Positions 52,532 to 63,999 are shown, counted from the first letter of the stretch. The stretch is 64,000 nt of DNA from Protula sp. h YS-2021 (GCA_949752745.1 OX457026.1:23563308-23627307); one strand, 5' to 3'. The notes: generated from the letters alone by a model not told the origin. Program-made: numbers and translations.

Positions 52532-55500
52532 ATGGCAACAGTCTACTGTCATGATTGTGATGTGACATTTCCATCTCTGGAAGTGTTCGTGGAACATACA
52601 TGCAAACCAGCTAGGATGAAACGTGCTCATGAAGAGCTTGTTGAGCAGATTGAAGTCAAGAGACGAAAGACCGTACAAGATGGTGTTGAAAGACCTGATC
52701 CAGTCCTCTGCTGTAAATGCGCCAAGATATTTTCATCTTTGGATTCATTTGAGACACATGCATGTGATGAGATGGAAAATGTGTCTCATGAAGAACAAAG
52801 AAAGAAAGAGACAGGACAAGTAGGCAGAGGCAGAAGAGTGAGTCTTGGTGAAAACGCACAGGAAAGACGGTTTGAGCCTGAAGATGGATCGGATTTGCTA
52901 CTTGAAATGCGACAATAAGAGAATAAAATCAAGAGACATTTGCTAGAAACGTTAAACCGTGGCATGAAATGGTACATTGTGGTACATGCACGTTTCAAGA
53001 AAATGACACCAAATGCTGAAGGCGTGATGGTAGAACAGGTGGATAATGCCTTCATCAGTAGTCCGACATATGCAGCATACAATCCAACGGATATTGAGAA
53101 GGACTTGCCAGAAGCCTATAAAGAATTGTTCACCAGGTTTGATGAACATGAGCGACAAGGTTCTGGCTGGGTGTTGGATAACATATTATTCATTGAAGTG
53201 CATACAGCTACGTCAGCGCCTCTGGAAGCAAGCAGTTTTATCCCACTACCGAAGAAAGTGAAGAATACATTAGGTGTGTTAAACATTAAGAATAAAGACA
53301 ACAAATGTTTCTTATGGTCTGTATTGGCTCACCTTCACCCTTCAACAAACAATGACCCACAGCGTGTGTATCAATACAAGCTATTTGAGAACGAATTGAA
53401 GGTGGAAGGCATGACATTTCCAACACCGATTACAGACATTCCAAAGTTTGAAAAGGAGAATGATGTGTCCATTAACGTGTTTGGATATGAACATGATGTC
53501 GTTGTTCCCATACAACTCAGTCGAAACACCAGTGCGAGAGAAATCAACTTGCTTTTGATTAGCAATGACAAGACAAGACATTATTGCCTCATCAAGAATT
53601 TCAGCAGACTGATGGCTTATCGATCAAAGCATAATGGTGTAGCTTTTTATTGTTTCAACTGTCTTCACGGGTTTAGGCGACAAGATCTGTTAGACAAGCA
53701 TCGTGAAGTGTGTGGCAAGCATGGCGCACAACGTTTATCATTCCCCAAGGAACCCTTCATCAAGTTCAAGAATGTAGCCAAACAACAGCGAGCGCCCTTT
53801 GTCATTTATGCAGACTTTGAATGTTTCACGAAAAAGCATGAAGGAGACAAGTATCAGCATCATCGTCCAAACAGCTTCGCCTATGTGGTTGTGAGCCAGT
53901 ATGATACACGTGCACCAGTCGTGTATCGAGGAGACAATGCTGTGAAAGTCTTTTTAGACCATATGGTAAATGAGCGTGATCGTATTGTGCATGGCTTGCA
54001 ACAGTCAAAGAAAATAGTCATGACTCATGAAGATGAAGAGCATTATAAGAACGCCACAGATTGTTACATTTGTCATGAGCCTCTAGGAGCAGATCATGTG
54101 AGAGATCATGACCATATCAATGGTAAATACCGCGGAGCTGCACATAGTCAATGCAATTTACAATTTCGACTTCGAAAGGATCAGCAGGGAGATAAAGATT
54201 CTTTCATCATTCCTGTGTTTTTCCACAATTTACGAGGCTATGACAGCCATTTGATCATGGAAGAAATTGGAAAGTTCAAAAATGAGACAATTACAGTCAT
54301 TCCCAACACCGTTGAGAAATATATTGCATTCACCATGAGCAATCTGAAATTTACAGACAGCTTTCAGTTCATGAGTACTTCTCTACAGAAGTTGGTATCC
54401 AACCTGGCAGCAGAAGGGAAAGATAACTGTTATAACATGACGTCACACATTCACGATAGCGACCAACAAGATTTACTGTTGGGAAAGGGAGTGTACCCTT
54501 ATGATTACGTGGACGAGCCATCCAAGTTTGCTGAAACACAACTGCCGTCCAAGGACAAGTTTTACAGCCTGCTCAGTGAAGAAGACATTAGCGATGAGGA
54601 TTATGCGCATGCGCAGAAGGTGTGGGAGACATTCCACTGTACTACATTTGGCGAATACCATGACTTGTACCTGAAATCAGATGTGTTGCTGCTGGCTGAC
54701 GTGTTTGAAAACTTTCGTCACGTATGTCTCAACACGTATGAATTAGATCCTGCTCACTACTATACAGCGCCAGGACTGTCGTGGGATGCCATGTTGAAAG
54801 CGACAAAGGTGAAATTGGAATTGATTAACGACATTGACATGTACCAAATGGTTGAACAAGGTCTACGTGGAGGAATATCTGTCATCACACACAAGTATGC
54901 GAAAGCAAATAACCCCTACGTAGCAGATTACGATCCCTTGAAACCGACCAACTACTTGACGTACCTGGATGCAAACAACTTGTATGGCTGGGCCATGTCG
55001 CAAAGCATGCCGGAAAGTGGATTTATGTGGGTGAGCGAGCCAGAATCCATTGACTTTATGGATGTGGATGAAGATGACGAGATTGGATACATTTCAGAAG
55101 TGGATTTGGAATACCCATATGCAATCCATGATCGTCATAATCACTACCCAGTGGCTCCTGAACGGAAATGTGTGAAAGTGGGAGAATTGTCAAAACATAG
55201 TCAGAAGCTACGGAAAGATCTAAACATGAAAGGCAAACCTAGTGAAAAGCTTATTCCCAACTTGTGTGACAAGAAGAAATATGTACTTCATTATAGAAAT
55301 TTACAGCAATATGTCTCACTGGGATTGAAAGTCACGAAGGTGCATCGTGCCATTATGTTTGCACAGAGCAAATGGTTGGCAAAATACATCTCGTTGAACA
55401 CGGAAAAGAGAAAGTTGGCCAAGAACCCGTTTGAGAAAGACTTCTTCAAATTGATGAACAACTCTGTGTTTGGCAAAACCATGGAAAATGTAAGAAAGCG

Positions 55501-56209
55501 CATGAATGTGGAACTGGTTCACCAGGAAAAGCGGTTCAAGAAACTTGTGGCCAAACCTTCCTTCCACAAATTTAGAATTTTCAACGAAGATTTGACCGCG
55601 GTACATTTGCGCAAAGTGGATCTGCTTCTGGATAAACCCATTCAAGTTGGTTTCACCATTCTCGACCTCAGCAAGGTGCTCATGTTCCACTTTCATTACA
55701 ACTACATCATGACTAAGTATCCCGACGCCAAGCTGTTGTTCAGCGACACCGACAGTCTATGTTATGACATAGAAACGGAAGATATCTACAAAGACATGCA
55801 GGAAGATGCCGACTTGTTCGACACAAGTGACTATCCCCCAGATCATTTCCTGCATTCCAACGTGAACAAGAAAGTGCTTGGGAAAATGAAAGATGAGACG
55901 GCGGGCATTCCCATTGAAGAGTTTGTTGGACTTCGGCCGAAAATGTATAGTATGATGTATGGTGGGAAAGAAAAACGTACGGCCAAAGGCATCACTCGCG
56001 CGTGTCAAAGACGTATGAAACATCACCAGTATAGAGACAGTTTGTTCAACCAAACGCAAACGATAACCACAGGGCACATCATTCGAAGTCATGACCACCA
56101 GATCTTCTCGGAGAAGTTGAGGAAAGTGGCTCTCTCTCCTTTTGATGACAAGCGATATGTGATGAGTGATGGCTATTCCACTTTGGCGCATGGGCATTAC
56201 AGTATATAA
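52532..56209 (+). pseudogene. PolB with nonsense mutation
   Basis: In-frame TAA at 52,916-52,918 where copies 1 and 2 have a Gln codon, about 129 codons after the first ATG, just behind the zinc fingers. After it the frame is open to the end with all motifs kept (IYADFEC, DHDHINGKYRGAAH, DANNLYGW, NNSVFGKTMEN, SDTDSL). An ATG at 52,940 could give a 1089-residue protein lacking the zinc fingers. One other difference is a three-residue loss in an NTSANSAREI stretch. Confidence 0.88.
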
Positions 56210-56210
56210 G
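56203..56210 (+). promoter_or_regulatory. Gene A TATA box overlapping PolB stop (copy 3)
   Basis: TATATAAG overlapping the stop codon; gene A starts at 56,265. Confidence 0.45.
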
Positions 56211-56264
56211 GGGGAGACACTTCAACTTTAGAGTTAGTTGAGGTGTGAACACTGAAGCGTCAAC

Positions 56265-56615
56265 ATGAATCGGAAAAGATCTGCAACAACGGATATGGAT
56301 ACTCTTGCTGATACAGTCAAAGACATGAATGTGAAACATCCTGACAATACCATCAAGAAATTAGAAGTGGAGATAGCACCAACACCACAGTCGTGGGATG
56401 GAATGCTTTCTCTAGGCAATGGAAAGTATATCAAGATTATGAAACAAAGTAATGAAGGTGTGATAAACATTCGCAAATACCTCAGAGATGAGGGGACTGG
56501 AAAAAACCGTCCAACGAAAAAGGGAATTTTGCTGACAATACCTGAATGGAAAATGCTGAAGAAGCAGGTGAAAGAAGTGGATAAAAGGCTTCGTAGACAA
56601 GAAGGTGACTCATAA
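56265..56615 (+). CDS. PC4/SUB1-like protein A
   Basis: 116 residues, nearly the same as copy 1. PC4-type elements VINIRKYLRD, NRPTKKGILLTIPEW and the basic terminal helix are kept. The only visible changes are a few substitutions (for example Glu for Lys before VEIAPTP). Intact. Confidence 0.8.
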   Translation: MNRKRSATTDMDTLADTVKDMNVKHPDNTIKKLEVEIAPTPQSWDGMLSLGNGKYIKIMKQSNEGVINIRKYLRDEGTGKNRPTKKGILLTIPEWKMLKKQVKEVDKRLRRQEGDS

Positions 56616-56628
56616 CAAGGTAACAATC

Positions 56629-57000
56629 ATGAATGCACTCATGCTGAACGGTGGTGTTTACCTTACTGTCAATGAGAGGAATGAAGTGATACTAGATTCT
56701 AAGACAAGTTATCATCGGTTTAAACCTGAAGTGTGGAAAGACTTTAAAAACATACCACTTGAACCTGGGTTTAAACGTAGACTTGAAAATAAAGTGGAAG
56801 TGACGGGAGCTGAATATGATTCTAACATACGTGTAGAAATCTGTAGAAATCTTTTACAGGATTATCCAAACGATTATAAGGGAGTTGTGCCAGATACACT
56901 ATATACAGATTTGATCCTCTTTGATATCAAGAACTGGCGCGCAGTCTTACGATTCCTAGAAGCGATACAACATCCATTCTTCACCATCTTGCGAGCATAA
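56629..57000 (+). CDS. PC4-like small protein B
   Basis: 123 residues from the first ATG; conserved LILFDIKNWRAVLRFLEAIQ end. Close to copy 1, with substitutions in the middle (VEICRNLLQDYPNDYKG). Open. Confidence 0.6.
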   Translation: MNALMLNGGVYLTVNERNEVILDSKTSYHRFKPEVWKDFKNIPLEPGFKRRLENKVEVTGAEYDSNIRVEICRNLLQDYPNDYKGVVPDTLYTDLILFDIKNWRAVLRFLEAIQHPFFTILRA

Positions 57001-57054
57001 AAACGTCTTTGCAGACAAGGAGACAGCTCATAGTTCATCTGACTGTTGAACGAG

Positions 57055-57396
57055 ATGGAAGACTTTTTATCGGAATATAAACCAATGACACATGGATTCT
57101 CATATCTGAGAAACGAATATGATGACATTGTGCTAAGACATTTTGGACAGTATCTCGTCCTATCACTTGATGACCAATCCGTGTTGAAGGATCACCTAGA
57201 CAAGTTGAGAATACCCGGCTTTCTCCTAGCAGTCTCAAATGAATTAGAAGTGCGTGTGACTGAGAACGGTCTAGACGTGTTTGTACAATTTCGTCAGTAT
57301 GACGAGCTTACAGAATGCTACGACTACATCACCCTCAACACAGTGGAATGGTACGCTCTGTTACAAGCATTGGATTGGAAAGAACCTAACGCTTGA
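57055..57396 (+). CDS. PC4-like small protein C
   Basis: 113 residues from MEDF. Almost the same as copy 1. Trp-strand/helix signature YITLNTVEWYALLQALD. Overlaps D. Confidence 0.6.
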   Translation: MEDFLSEYKPMTHGFSYLRNEYDDIVLRHFGQYLVLSLDDQSVLKDHLDKLRIPGFLLAVSNELEVRVTENGLDVFVQFRQYDELTECYDYITLNTVEWYALLQALDWKEPNA

Positions 57397-57691
57397 ATTC
57401 AAAGAGGGAGGAATACAACTCAAGCGGGGTACCAAATCCATTGAGCTGACACAACCTATGCGTGTGATGGACATTGACTTAGAAGAAGGATGTGAACTGA
57501 AACTGTCTGAACATGAAACTGTGAAAGTGATAAAGTTTGGTGATGTGCGTTATATGAGCTTTCATAGCATTTACAAACACGGGTATAATGTCTATGATAC
57601 CTATATCAATTTAGATTCTGATGAATGGCATGCATTGATGAATGTATTGAAAATAAAATATTCAAAATATTCTGCAGGGTCTTTATCATAA
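57299..57691 (+). pseudogene. PC4-like protein D with replaced C-terminus
   Basis: Overlaps C by 98 nt as in other copies. The conserved region continues to HALMNVLK, then near 57,653 the sequence jumps to the inside of the protease gene, so the last residues are replaced by out-of-frame read-through. The core domain is nearly complete, so the protein may still fold. Confidence 0.6.
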
Positions 57692-57855
57692 TACACTGCC
57701 ACCCAATGTTCTCCTGGTTCATCTTGATCGTCTGTGTTGATGACATAGGCGCCGCGTTGTAAAGATGGTAACTGGTCCATGGCAAACACGCCTTGAAATA
57801 AGTCTTTGGTCATGACATCATGACTCAATATGGCATCAATCTGCTTCGTGTTCAT
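57653..57855 (-). pseudogene. Protease remnant, C-terminal half deleted
   Basis: The first 63 or so residues match copy 1, including the His of GEHWVAVYYD, then the frame runs into gene D sequence. The Asp and Cys of the triad are lost. The same deletion removed the TTTGTAAA array and both polyadenylation signals. Confidence 0.85.
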
Positions 57856-59225
57856 GACTGGTAGTCGAATTGGATGCTGCGATTTGCACTTATTTCAATA
57901 ATGTTGTCAAATTCAGCATAGACAATGACATTGATGGTAGGTTGCAAAGCCGTAGCAAAGTTCATTTCTAGCCGCAAATTCCCATGCTTGATCAGGGGGA
58001 AATGATCATCGCCATCATAATCCGGTGTTAAGTCAAACGAAAATAAAGCATAACCTCTAGGCCAATCTTCCCGTTTTATAATGGAACTTTTCTCACCATT
58101 CAACCGATCAAACGATTTGTAAAGCGTTTCAAAAGCGTCTAGGTATTTGTTCTGTGTAATGTCAAGCTTGAGAGGTTTGGATAGAACTGGTTCACCATCC
58201 GTGTACAGTTGCATATAGTCCAGATCAAAATGTTTGAAATCATATGGATTCCTCAATACTGATCCACCAAAGGCTTCATTATGAACCAGACCAATGACAA
58301 TACGATTTGGTAATTGACCCAAAAAGATGTTATCTTTCACAAAAGACTGAAATCCTGCTGGAATAGCTAAGACTTTACATTCTTTTCTAGTGATGTTGAT
58401 CTTGGCAGGACTTTTCAGCAATGCATCTGTATGTCCTAACTAAATACCTGGACTCACCCTCACTTTGCGAATGGTTAAAAATGCCTCTTTCACTTCTACC
58501 TTATAGGTATTATCTGCAGCCATCAATACATAGTCATCTTTTTGTCTATGGAAACGCAATTTCAAACTGATGACATTAGGAAGATAACGATCCTGCTCAA
58601 ACAAATCTATCCTTAAACCACCTGTGAGCATAACATCACGGCTAAGACGTGTATGCAAATAACGATGATGTAAGCCATTGTTTCCTTGCTCAGCCAAGTC
58701 ACCGCCGTCGGCATTGACATGAAGCCCGGATACATATTGTTCATGATTAGGTCTTTTCACCTCATGACTATTCATTGACCCAGCAGTATCCTTATACATG
58801 AGACGCATAGAGCGCTCAGAATGTAGACTTTCTTCCGAATCATGGATGAGATGAGAGATAATGCTGGTATAACCATGAGTATTGTTGCTATGCGAAACCA
58901 AACGATCATTCAGAAACAATTCAATATTAGACCATAACCCATTAAACACATCATTGATGCAAGAGACATTATCATCTGCGCCACACTCTGTTCCATCGAC
59001 CTTTAGAATGCGACATACAATATGAAGTTTGCTGTTCTTTAAATCCAGATATTCTTCTGTACTCGCAGGAATGTAGAATTCTATTGGAGCGCCTTCTCTA
59101 ATGCTTGTAAGTGGTTGATAGTCAACATTATAACTTTTCTCTACAGCAGTTTGCGTTGGTGGTACGTGAAACCATTCCAATGGAGATAGACTACATACAC
59201 ACGAATGATTATGAATGAGAGACAT
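57852..59225 (-). pseudogene. Major capsid-like protein with nonsense mutation
   Basis: Homologous over full length to the intact copy 2 gene. A TAG at 58,440-58,442 stands where copy 2 has a Gln codon, after residue 261, splitting it into 261 and about 195 residues in the same frame. Otherwise highly similar. Confidence 0.85.
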
Positions 59226-59229
59226 GATT

Positions 59230-59571
59230 TCAAAAGATATCTTTGCGATATTTTGATGTTATCCGTCTGGCTGTTTTTCGTCTTCTGGCACGTTTCGTCG
59301 GTTGCACACGCTTTTGTTCTCCAAACACACTTTCTGCTACTCGGCCCGTCACATCTTTCGCGACATTCTTTGCAGCCTTCTTAAGATGTGGCGCAACGAT
59401 CTTAGCCCCAGCCTTAAGTAGTGGAATAGCTTTGCGAGCCAATGATCCCAGTATTGAACCAATACCATCGCCATATTGGATTCACGCTCCTTTGAATCCT
59501 GGTAATTCCCCGCCCACTTGACGAAGAAAATGGTTGCGATATGCAGACGGATCGTGTGTATAAGCTTTCAT
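59230..59571 (-). pseudogene. Basic core-like protein with nonsense mutation
   Basis: A TGA at 59,482-59,484 stands in place of an Arg codon about 30 codons from the start. The amphipathic helix and basic tail follow in frame. The VFGE duplication of copy 2 is absent, so this gene is a few codons shorter. Confidence 0.7.
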
Positions 59572-60326
59572 ATTGCTTTTGGTCGAAAATGAAGTTTACA
59601 GATCACCTTTCCAGTTTGAAATGGAACATTATGGCCTGTGTCGTCCTTAATATTCATTTCTATCATGTCAAATTTGGATGTGTTTACAGGAACATAATGC
59701 GGTTCGCCATACGTTTTCATGATAATATCTCCATCATGGCCTTGTATGCCAACAGAACGTAGTAACGGAACATAATAATCACCAACAACTTGTGGTTCAC
59801 AAATGCTACAATACACATACAGTGTATAAAACCCCTGTTTCACATCCGCTTTATGGTCAGCTGTACATGTTTCAGTATACCAGTGATCTGGGATAAATCC
59901 TAAAATCTCAGCTAATCCAGCGGAAAAGGACACTTCATAACCATAATCGAGAAATAGAAACACACGTCGTCTAATCTTATCATACTTTATTCGAATAGCT
60001 TCTGTAAGTTTCAGAGCATTAGTCGCTTCTTCATTGACTGCCTCACATAGTTCTTGTATGGTTCTATAGTACCCATAAGGAATATCGAGAGTGCTAAGAA
60101 TAGGATCATCGAATAGTTCTTGTCGATACTGAATAGAGTAGTCCATGCCCTGTCTCATCGTTGTCCATGTATGTGGATATTGAATTTCAGCTAAAGCCAC
60201 TTCATATTTTCCATTCAGATAAATGGTTCGAGGCATACGAATTTGATAATTCGAAGCCTTGTTGTTGGGATAATAGGTCATACTCGCATTGCTAGGCAAA
60301 GTGATGCAAAAGCTTGTCGACTCCAT
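59568..60326 (-). CDS. Penton-like minor capsid protein
   Basis: 252 residues, intact; the reference for the broken copy 2 gene. N-terminal ITLPSNASMTYYPNNKASNY, a conserved EVALAEIQYPHTW strand, YGYYRTIQELCEAVN, and a C-terminal half with YVYCSICEPQVVGDYYVPLL. Small beta-rich protein placed next to the capsid gene, as pentons are in Polintons; the role is inferred from context and general family knowledge. Confidence 0.65.
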   Translation of the reverse strand: MESTSFCITLPSNASMTYYPNNKASNYQIRMPRTIYLNGKYEVALAEIQYPHTWTTMRQGMDYSIQYRQELFDDPILSTLDIPYGYYRTIQELCEAVNEEATNALKLTEAIRIKYDKIRRRVFLFLDYGYEVSFSAGLAEILGFIPDHWYTETCTADHKADVKQGFYTLYVYCSICEPQVVGDYYVPLLRSVGIQGHDGDIIMKTYGEPHYVPVNTSKFDMIEMNIKDDTGHNVPFQTGKVICKLHFRPKAI

Positions 60327-60334
60327 GATGGGAA

Positions 60335-60553
60335 CTAAATGGTATAGGTGCGTTGACGTTGTCTATATACTTCACGATAACGCGCGCCATTCGACCAAGT
60401 ATGTAAATGATCTTTCACATCATGATGATGATCTACATGGTCTATAACTTCTCCTTCACAACAAGCACTTGTACATCTTATTTTTACAGGAATAGTTGGT
60501 TTATCTTCTTGGCAACAACATAGCTCTTTCAGCCATGTTAAAAATTTTCCCAT
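60335..60553 (-). CDS. Small Cys-rich protein, possible lipid-anchored (copy 3)
   Basis: 72 residues, MGKFLTWLKELCCC. Gly2 and the Cys run persist, while the middle has changed to a His/Asp-rich stretch (DHVDHHHDVKDH) compared with copy 2. Starts inside the end of the 193-residue gene. Confidence 0.6.
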   Translation of the reverse strand: MGKFLTWLKELCCCQEDKPTIPVKIRCTSACCEGEVIDHVDHHHDVKDHLHTWSNGARYREVYRQRQRTYTI

Positions 60554-61119
60554 CCTTCAGGAAACTGTCTTTGTTGACGTTGTTTCATTTCTGTTGTAAT
60601 GTCGTCACGAGTGGTCTTTTTACTAAACATTGTTTTTGGAATATTAGCATCAACAATTTCCTGGATAAATGGATGCCAACCATGTGGTGGTATGGCTCGT
60701 TCTTTTCTTCTTGTCGCCACCAATGCTTCTTTCATCAAATCAACCATGTTGGAATTTGCTATAACATCACCCGTTTTCAACACAAGTTCATTCTTCTCTG
60801 TCCATTTTACACCATATTTCTTCAGTTCGGCTAAAAGTTGTAGTACTTTTCCATGATAGATAGGTTGAAAATGACTTAAAAATAACTTTTCTGGCTTTTC
60901 AGGTGATGATGATGATGATGAGGGCTTTTGCTGCCTAGACTGACTTGTTCGTAAATGACGACCAAGAAGTTGAGACATTTCTATAGCCTTTTCACGTGTT
61001 CGTTTCCCACGTAAAAGTTTATTCACTTTCGTTTTGATTTCACCATCTTTTCCCTTCTTTTCTAGCAACATTTTATATTCATATTCAGGAATAAGAACCA
61101 TTTTCATCGTATGTTTCAT
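60538..61119 (-). CDS. Conserved Polinton protein, 193 aa, unknown
   Basis: Intact. N-terminal charged segment (EYEYKMLLEKKGKDGEIKT), a Ser-rich low-complexity linker (SSSSSSPEKPEK), then a globular part with FLSHFQPIYHGKVLQLLAEL and a W-rich end (HGWHPFIQEIVD, FPEGWENF). No known domain recognised. Between ATPase and penton-like genes, so probably structural. Overlaps the next genes by a few bases. Confidence 0.6.
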   Translation of the reverse strand: MKHTMKMVLIPEYEYKMLLEKKGKDGEIKTKVNKLLRGKRTREKAIEMSQLLGRHLRTSQSRQQKPSSSSSSPEKPEKLFLSHFQPIYHGKVLQLLAELKKYGVKWTEKNELVLKTGDVIANSNMVDLMKEALVATRRKERAIPPHGWHPFIQEIVDANIPKTMFSKKTTRDDITTEMKQRQQRQFPEGWENF

Positions 61120-61442
61120 TTTAGCAGTAGTTTGGCTAACAAGGGCAATGCCAATCTAGCAATAGCTCCAATGAATCCTCCTTTCTGATTAATCAACTCC
61201 TTTTTTCGTCGAAGGGATATCTTCTTATCTGCTAGAGTACGTAGCGTATGACGTTCACGTTTAAATTCCTTAAACCGTTTTGAGCTTAAGGGTAAATGTC
61301 CTTGCAATATATTCAAACAAATTTCAAACAAGCTTGTTAATTCCTCTTTTGTAGCTTGCTGTAGCAAGGATTTACGTCGTTTAGGCCCACTGCGTGCAAG
61401 CAAATGAAGAAACGGCTGGTTCGCTCGAATACGTTTAGACAT
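61116..61442 (-). CDS. Small basic protein with hydrophobic C-terminus (copy 3)
   Basis: 108 residues, differing from copy 2 by three substitutions. Basic body, GGFIGAIARLALPLLAKLL end. Overlaps both neighbours. Confidence 0.65.
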   Translation of the reverse strand: MSKRIRANQPFLHLLARSGPKRRKSLLQQATKEELTSLFEICLNILQGHLPLSSKRFKEFKRERHTLRTLADKKISLRRKKELINQKGGFIGAIARLALPLLAKLLLK

Positions 61443-62094
61443 CTTGACTGCGAATGGTCAAATGAGTTGGTTCTTGTTCATACACTGCTTTATCAATATA
61501 TACATAATGTGTATCTTTTGGTAAAATGCCTGTACGAATACGTAGTTGATCATTTGTCTTTGGTTTTAAATCAATGAATAAATAACCATGAGGTTTGCTA
61601 GTAGCATCTTGATAGGCTTCTATGAGAAATTGAGATCTTCCAGGATACATTTGCCGCGCCAATGTACTAATTTGTTGACTGTCTCTCGGAGTTTTAAACA
61701 GAATGATATAATGTGTATTCAAACTAATATTTCGCATCTCTTTCCCATGATGGAATAAATTATGCACAATAAAGATAATGCTTAGATTTTGATGACTGCT
61801 GCCAACACTAAAGAGACGTGTCATACGCTCATCACTATGACATTTGGTCATTAAGTCATCAATGATAAGTAAGTTTGGTTTCTTCGGGTTAAAACGCTCT
61901 TCAATGTCATCTGGAATGCCTTGGTAAAATTCCACGCCTTTCATTCCCTTGTACAAAGGCTGATCTGCTGCATAGAGCCATAAAATGTTTTTCGGAGAGG
62001 GTTGAATCAACTTTTGTTCTAGAATTTCCTTCACCAGAGACGTTTTGCCACTGCCTGTAGGTCCAGAGACCAAACATGTAAATGGATGCTTCAT
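61435..62094 (-). CDS. Genome-packaging ATPase (A32/FtsK-HerA type), copy 3
   Basis: 219 residues from MKHPF. Walker A GPTGSGKTS, Walker B LLIIDDLM. Intact and nearly identical to copy 2, which suggests selection on this gene or a recent common origin. Confidence 0.9.
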   Translation of the reverse strand: MKHPFTCLVSGPTGSGKTSLVKEILEQKLIQPSPKNILWLYAADQPLYKGMKGVEFYQGIPDDIEERFNPKKPNLLIIDDLMTKCHSDERMTRLFSVGSSHQNLSIIFIVHNLFHHGKEMRNISLNTHYIILFKTPRDSQQISTLARQMYPGRSQFLIEAYQDATSKPHGYLFIDLKPKTNDQLRIRTGILPKDTHYVYIDKAVYEQEPTHLTIRSQDV

Positions 62095-63194
62095 TGTTGA
62101 ATGTCTGTTTCTTTCACCCAACTGTTAAACTTGTTTGGCCAACCTAACCACTTGACAAATAATTCTTTCACACCTCCTCGTCTTTTACGTGTTTTCAAGA
62201 CCTTTTAAATTCTATAAATAGATTCAATATCTTTGGTCACTTTCTGCAGTTCTTCTTCATAGAAATGTCCATCAATATCTTCGTCTAAAAAGTCTTTCAC
62301 ACGATACAAATGTATTCCTTGCTTCTTACAACGATGTGTGACAATGAAGACTTCTTGCGTCCATTTGATGTGATAATCGCGTTGAAACACATATTTAATG
62401 TGGGAAATGCGAACATGATCGCCAATGTTAAATTTATACTTCTTCTTCTTCTTCGGTTTCAATTTCAGTTTGTCGACATACATATACTTCCACACTTTTG
62501 ATTCGTTGTCTTTACGAATCTCGGTTGGAGCATATTTATTAGGAAGAGAACCATGAGGTCTATGGTTGTAATTGTACACCAAGTCTGGAAGAATGTCTAC
62601 GTAGCGGTAGGTTTGATTATGTAGAAAATACCGATACATCATTCCCTTCAGAGTACGAATGACTCTTTCAGCAAAGTTGGCTTTGGTTTCATTCTTTGTG
62701 GTATAAGCATGAATGCCTTCTTTCTTCAAAAATGCTTTTACCCATCTATTTTTAAATTCTGTTCCTTTATCAGACCTTAGAGTTCGCGGTCTTCGTCGTG
62801 TGTCATGAAAAATCTTTTGGAAAGCTTGTATGACGCTGGTATGTGATTTATTAGGTATTGGCTGTACCCAGACATATTTGGAAAACACATCAATGACAAT
62901 GAGTAAAAAGCGTATGTCATCATTATAGGGAGCTATGTTTCCCATATCAGCCAAATCAATATCCCACATATCATCAATACCACGTGTAATGACACGTTGT
63001 CTTTTGAACCTGTATTTGACAGGTTGTAGTAAACTAAAAGCATCTTGATCCTGTAGCCATTTCTTCACTTGTGAATGTGTGACTGGTTGATTATGTTTTC
63101 GTAAGATGTGATACAGTTTGTAAGGACCAGCAAATGCTCCAGGCTGTCCAGGTTTGAAGTAGATATTGGTCAAGTAGTCTTTCCACGTTGACAT
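62091..63194 (-). pseudogene. Integrase truncated before the chromodomain
   Basis: Start at ATG 63,194 (MSTWKDYL); N-terminal domain, D,D-35-E core (DIDLADM, VIDVFSK, RSDKGTEF, NFAERVIR) and the following barrel are intact. A TAA at 62,205-62,207 replaces a Glu codon right at the start of the chromodomain, so the tail FVKWLGW is not translated. Without a chromodomain, targeting would be altered; the core could still act. Confidence 0.88.
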
Positions 63195-63292
63195 GATGAA
63201 TGAAAAAACACGTCTGAACAGAACAGCTTTTATTTTATAACTCAACCAACACCACTTAACTAACATGCATTTATAACTTAACTAACAAGTTT

Positions 63293-63625
63293 TTACAAAT
63301 CAAGTATAGATACAATGGTATGAATAACTGGAGACCATTGGTCTTCAATGAACACTAACCAATGACTGAGTTCATCCAATGTAATAGCATCTACACCATA
63401 TTTCTCACAACGTTGATTTGCATTCTCTAACACTTTATCTAAATGAATGTAATATTTAGCTTCATTCCAATATGTATAAACACATGCAGTATGACAAGTA
63501 TGTTCTTGACACTCTTCATGTTGACAAGCAGGACAGACTAAATGTGCAAACTTTTTTACAGCTGATAACATTTCTTCACAATAAGCTTTTTGCACAATAT
63601 ATTGTCTCAGTGTCATGTCCGCCAT
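63293..63625 (-). CDS. Accessory protein with Cys/His cluster (copy 3)
   Basis: Start ATG at 63,625 (MADMTLRQ). CPACQHEECQEHTCHTAC retained compared with copy 2, with substitutions elsewhere. Unknown. Confidence 0.55.
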   Translation of the reverse strand: MADMTLRQYIVQKAYCEEMLSAVKKFAHLVCPACQHEECQEHTCHTACVYTYWNEAKYYIHLDKVLENANQRCEKYGVDAITLDELSHWLVFIEDQWSPVIHTIVSILDL

Positions 63626-63649
63626 TATGCAGTCTTGTGAGTCTTGCAA

Positions 63650-63770
63650 TGCAGCACAAGTCTGTCAGGTTTAGCAAGTTATGCTGCTCCGGCAATGTAG
63701 CACAAGTCTGTCAGGTTTAGCAAGTTATGCTGCTCCGGCAATGCAGCATAAGTCTGTCAAGTTCAGCAAG
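63650..63770. repeat. AGTCTGTCAGGTT...CTCCGGCAATG tandem repeats (copy 3)
   Basis: Two to three units of about 55 nt upstream of the accessory gene, as in copy 2. Confidence 0.7.
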
Positions 63771-63831
63771 TTTTTTTCCAGTTGTTGTTCACTTAACACA
63801 CTTCAAATTTACATGTTCACACGTCTGCACA

Positions 63832-63999
63832 TCAAGTCTCACAGAACAGTTCTAACAACTTTCCCATAATATTCTGACCAGGATATCCAGATGACACTTG
63901 TTTCACACCAGCTCCCCACCAATGATCATACGTTGCTTCAACTAAAATTTTGTCTTTACATTCTTTCAACTTGTTGCGAAACAATACACACTGATTCCA
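63832..63999 (-). CDS. NADAR (YbiA-like) domain protein, C-terminal part
   Basis: Open from the window edge to a TGA at 63,832-63,834 (55 codons). Encodes WNQCVLFRNKLKECKDKILV, then EATYDHWWGAG and YPGQNIMGKLLELF, which fits the end of NADAR domains (NKL..., EAT.D..WG.G, PGQN.LG..L). NADAR proteins act on NAD/ADP-ribose-type compounds or riboflavin intermediates. In copy 2 this position holds the unrelated 117-aa gene; the two copies are alike up to the stop codon and diverge after it. The N-terminal part lies outside the window. Confidence 0.7.
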   Translation of the reverse strand, partial: WNQCVLFRNKLKECKDKILVEATYDHWWGAGVKQVSSGYPGQNIMGKLLELFCET

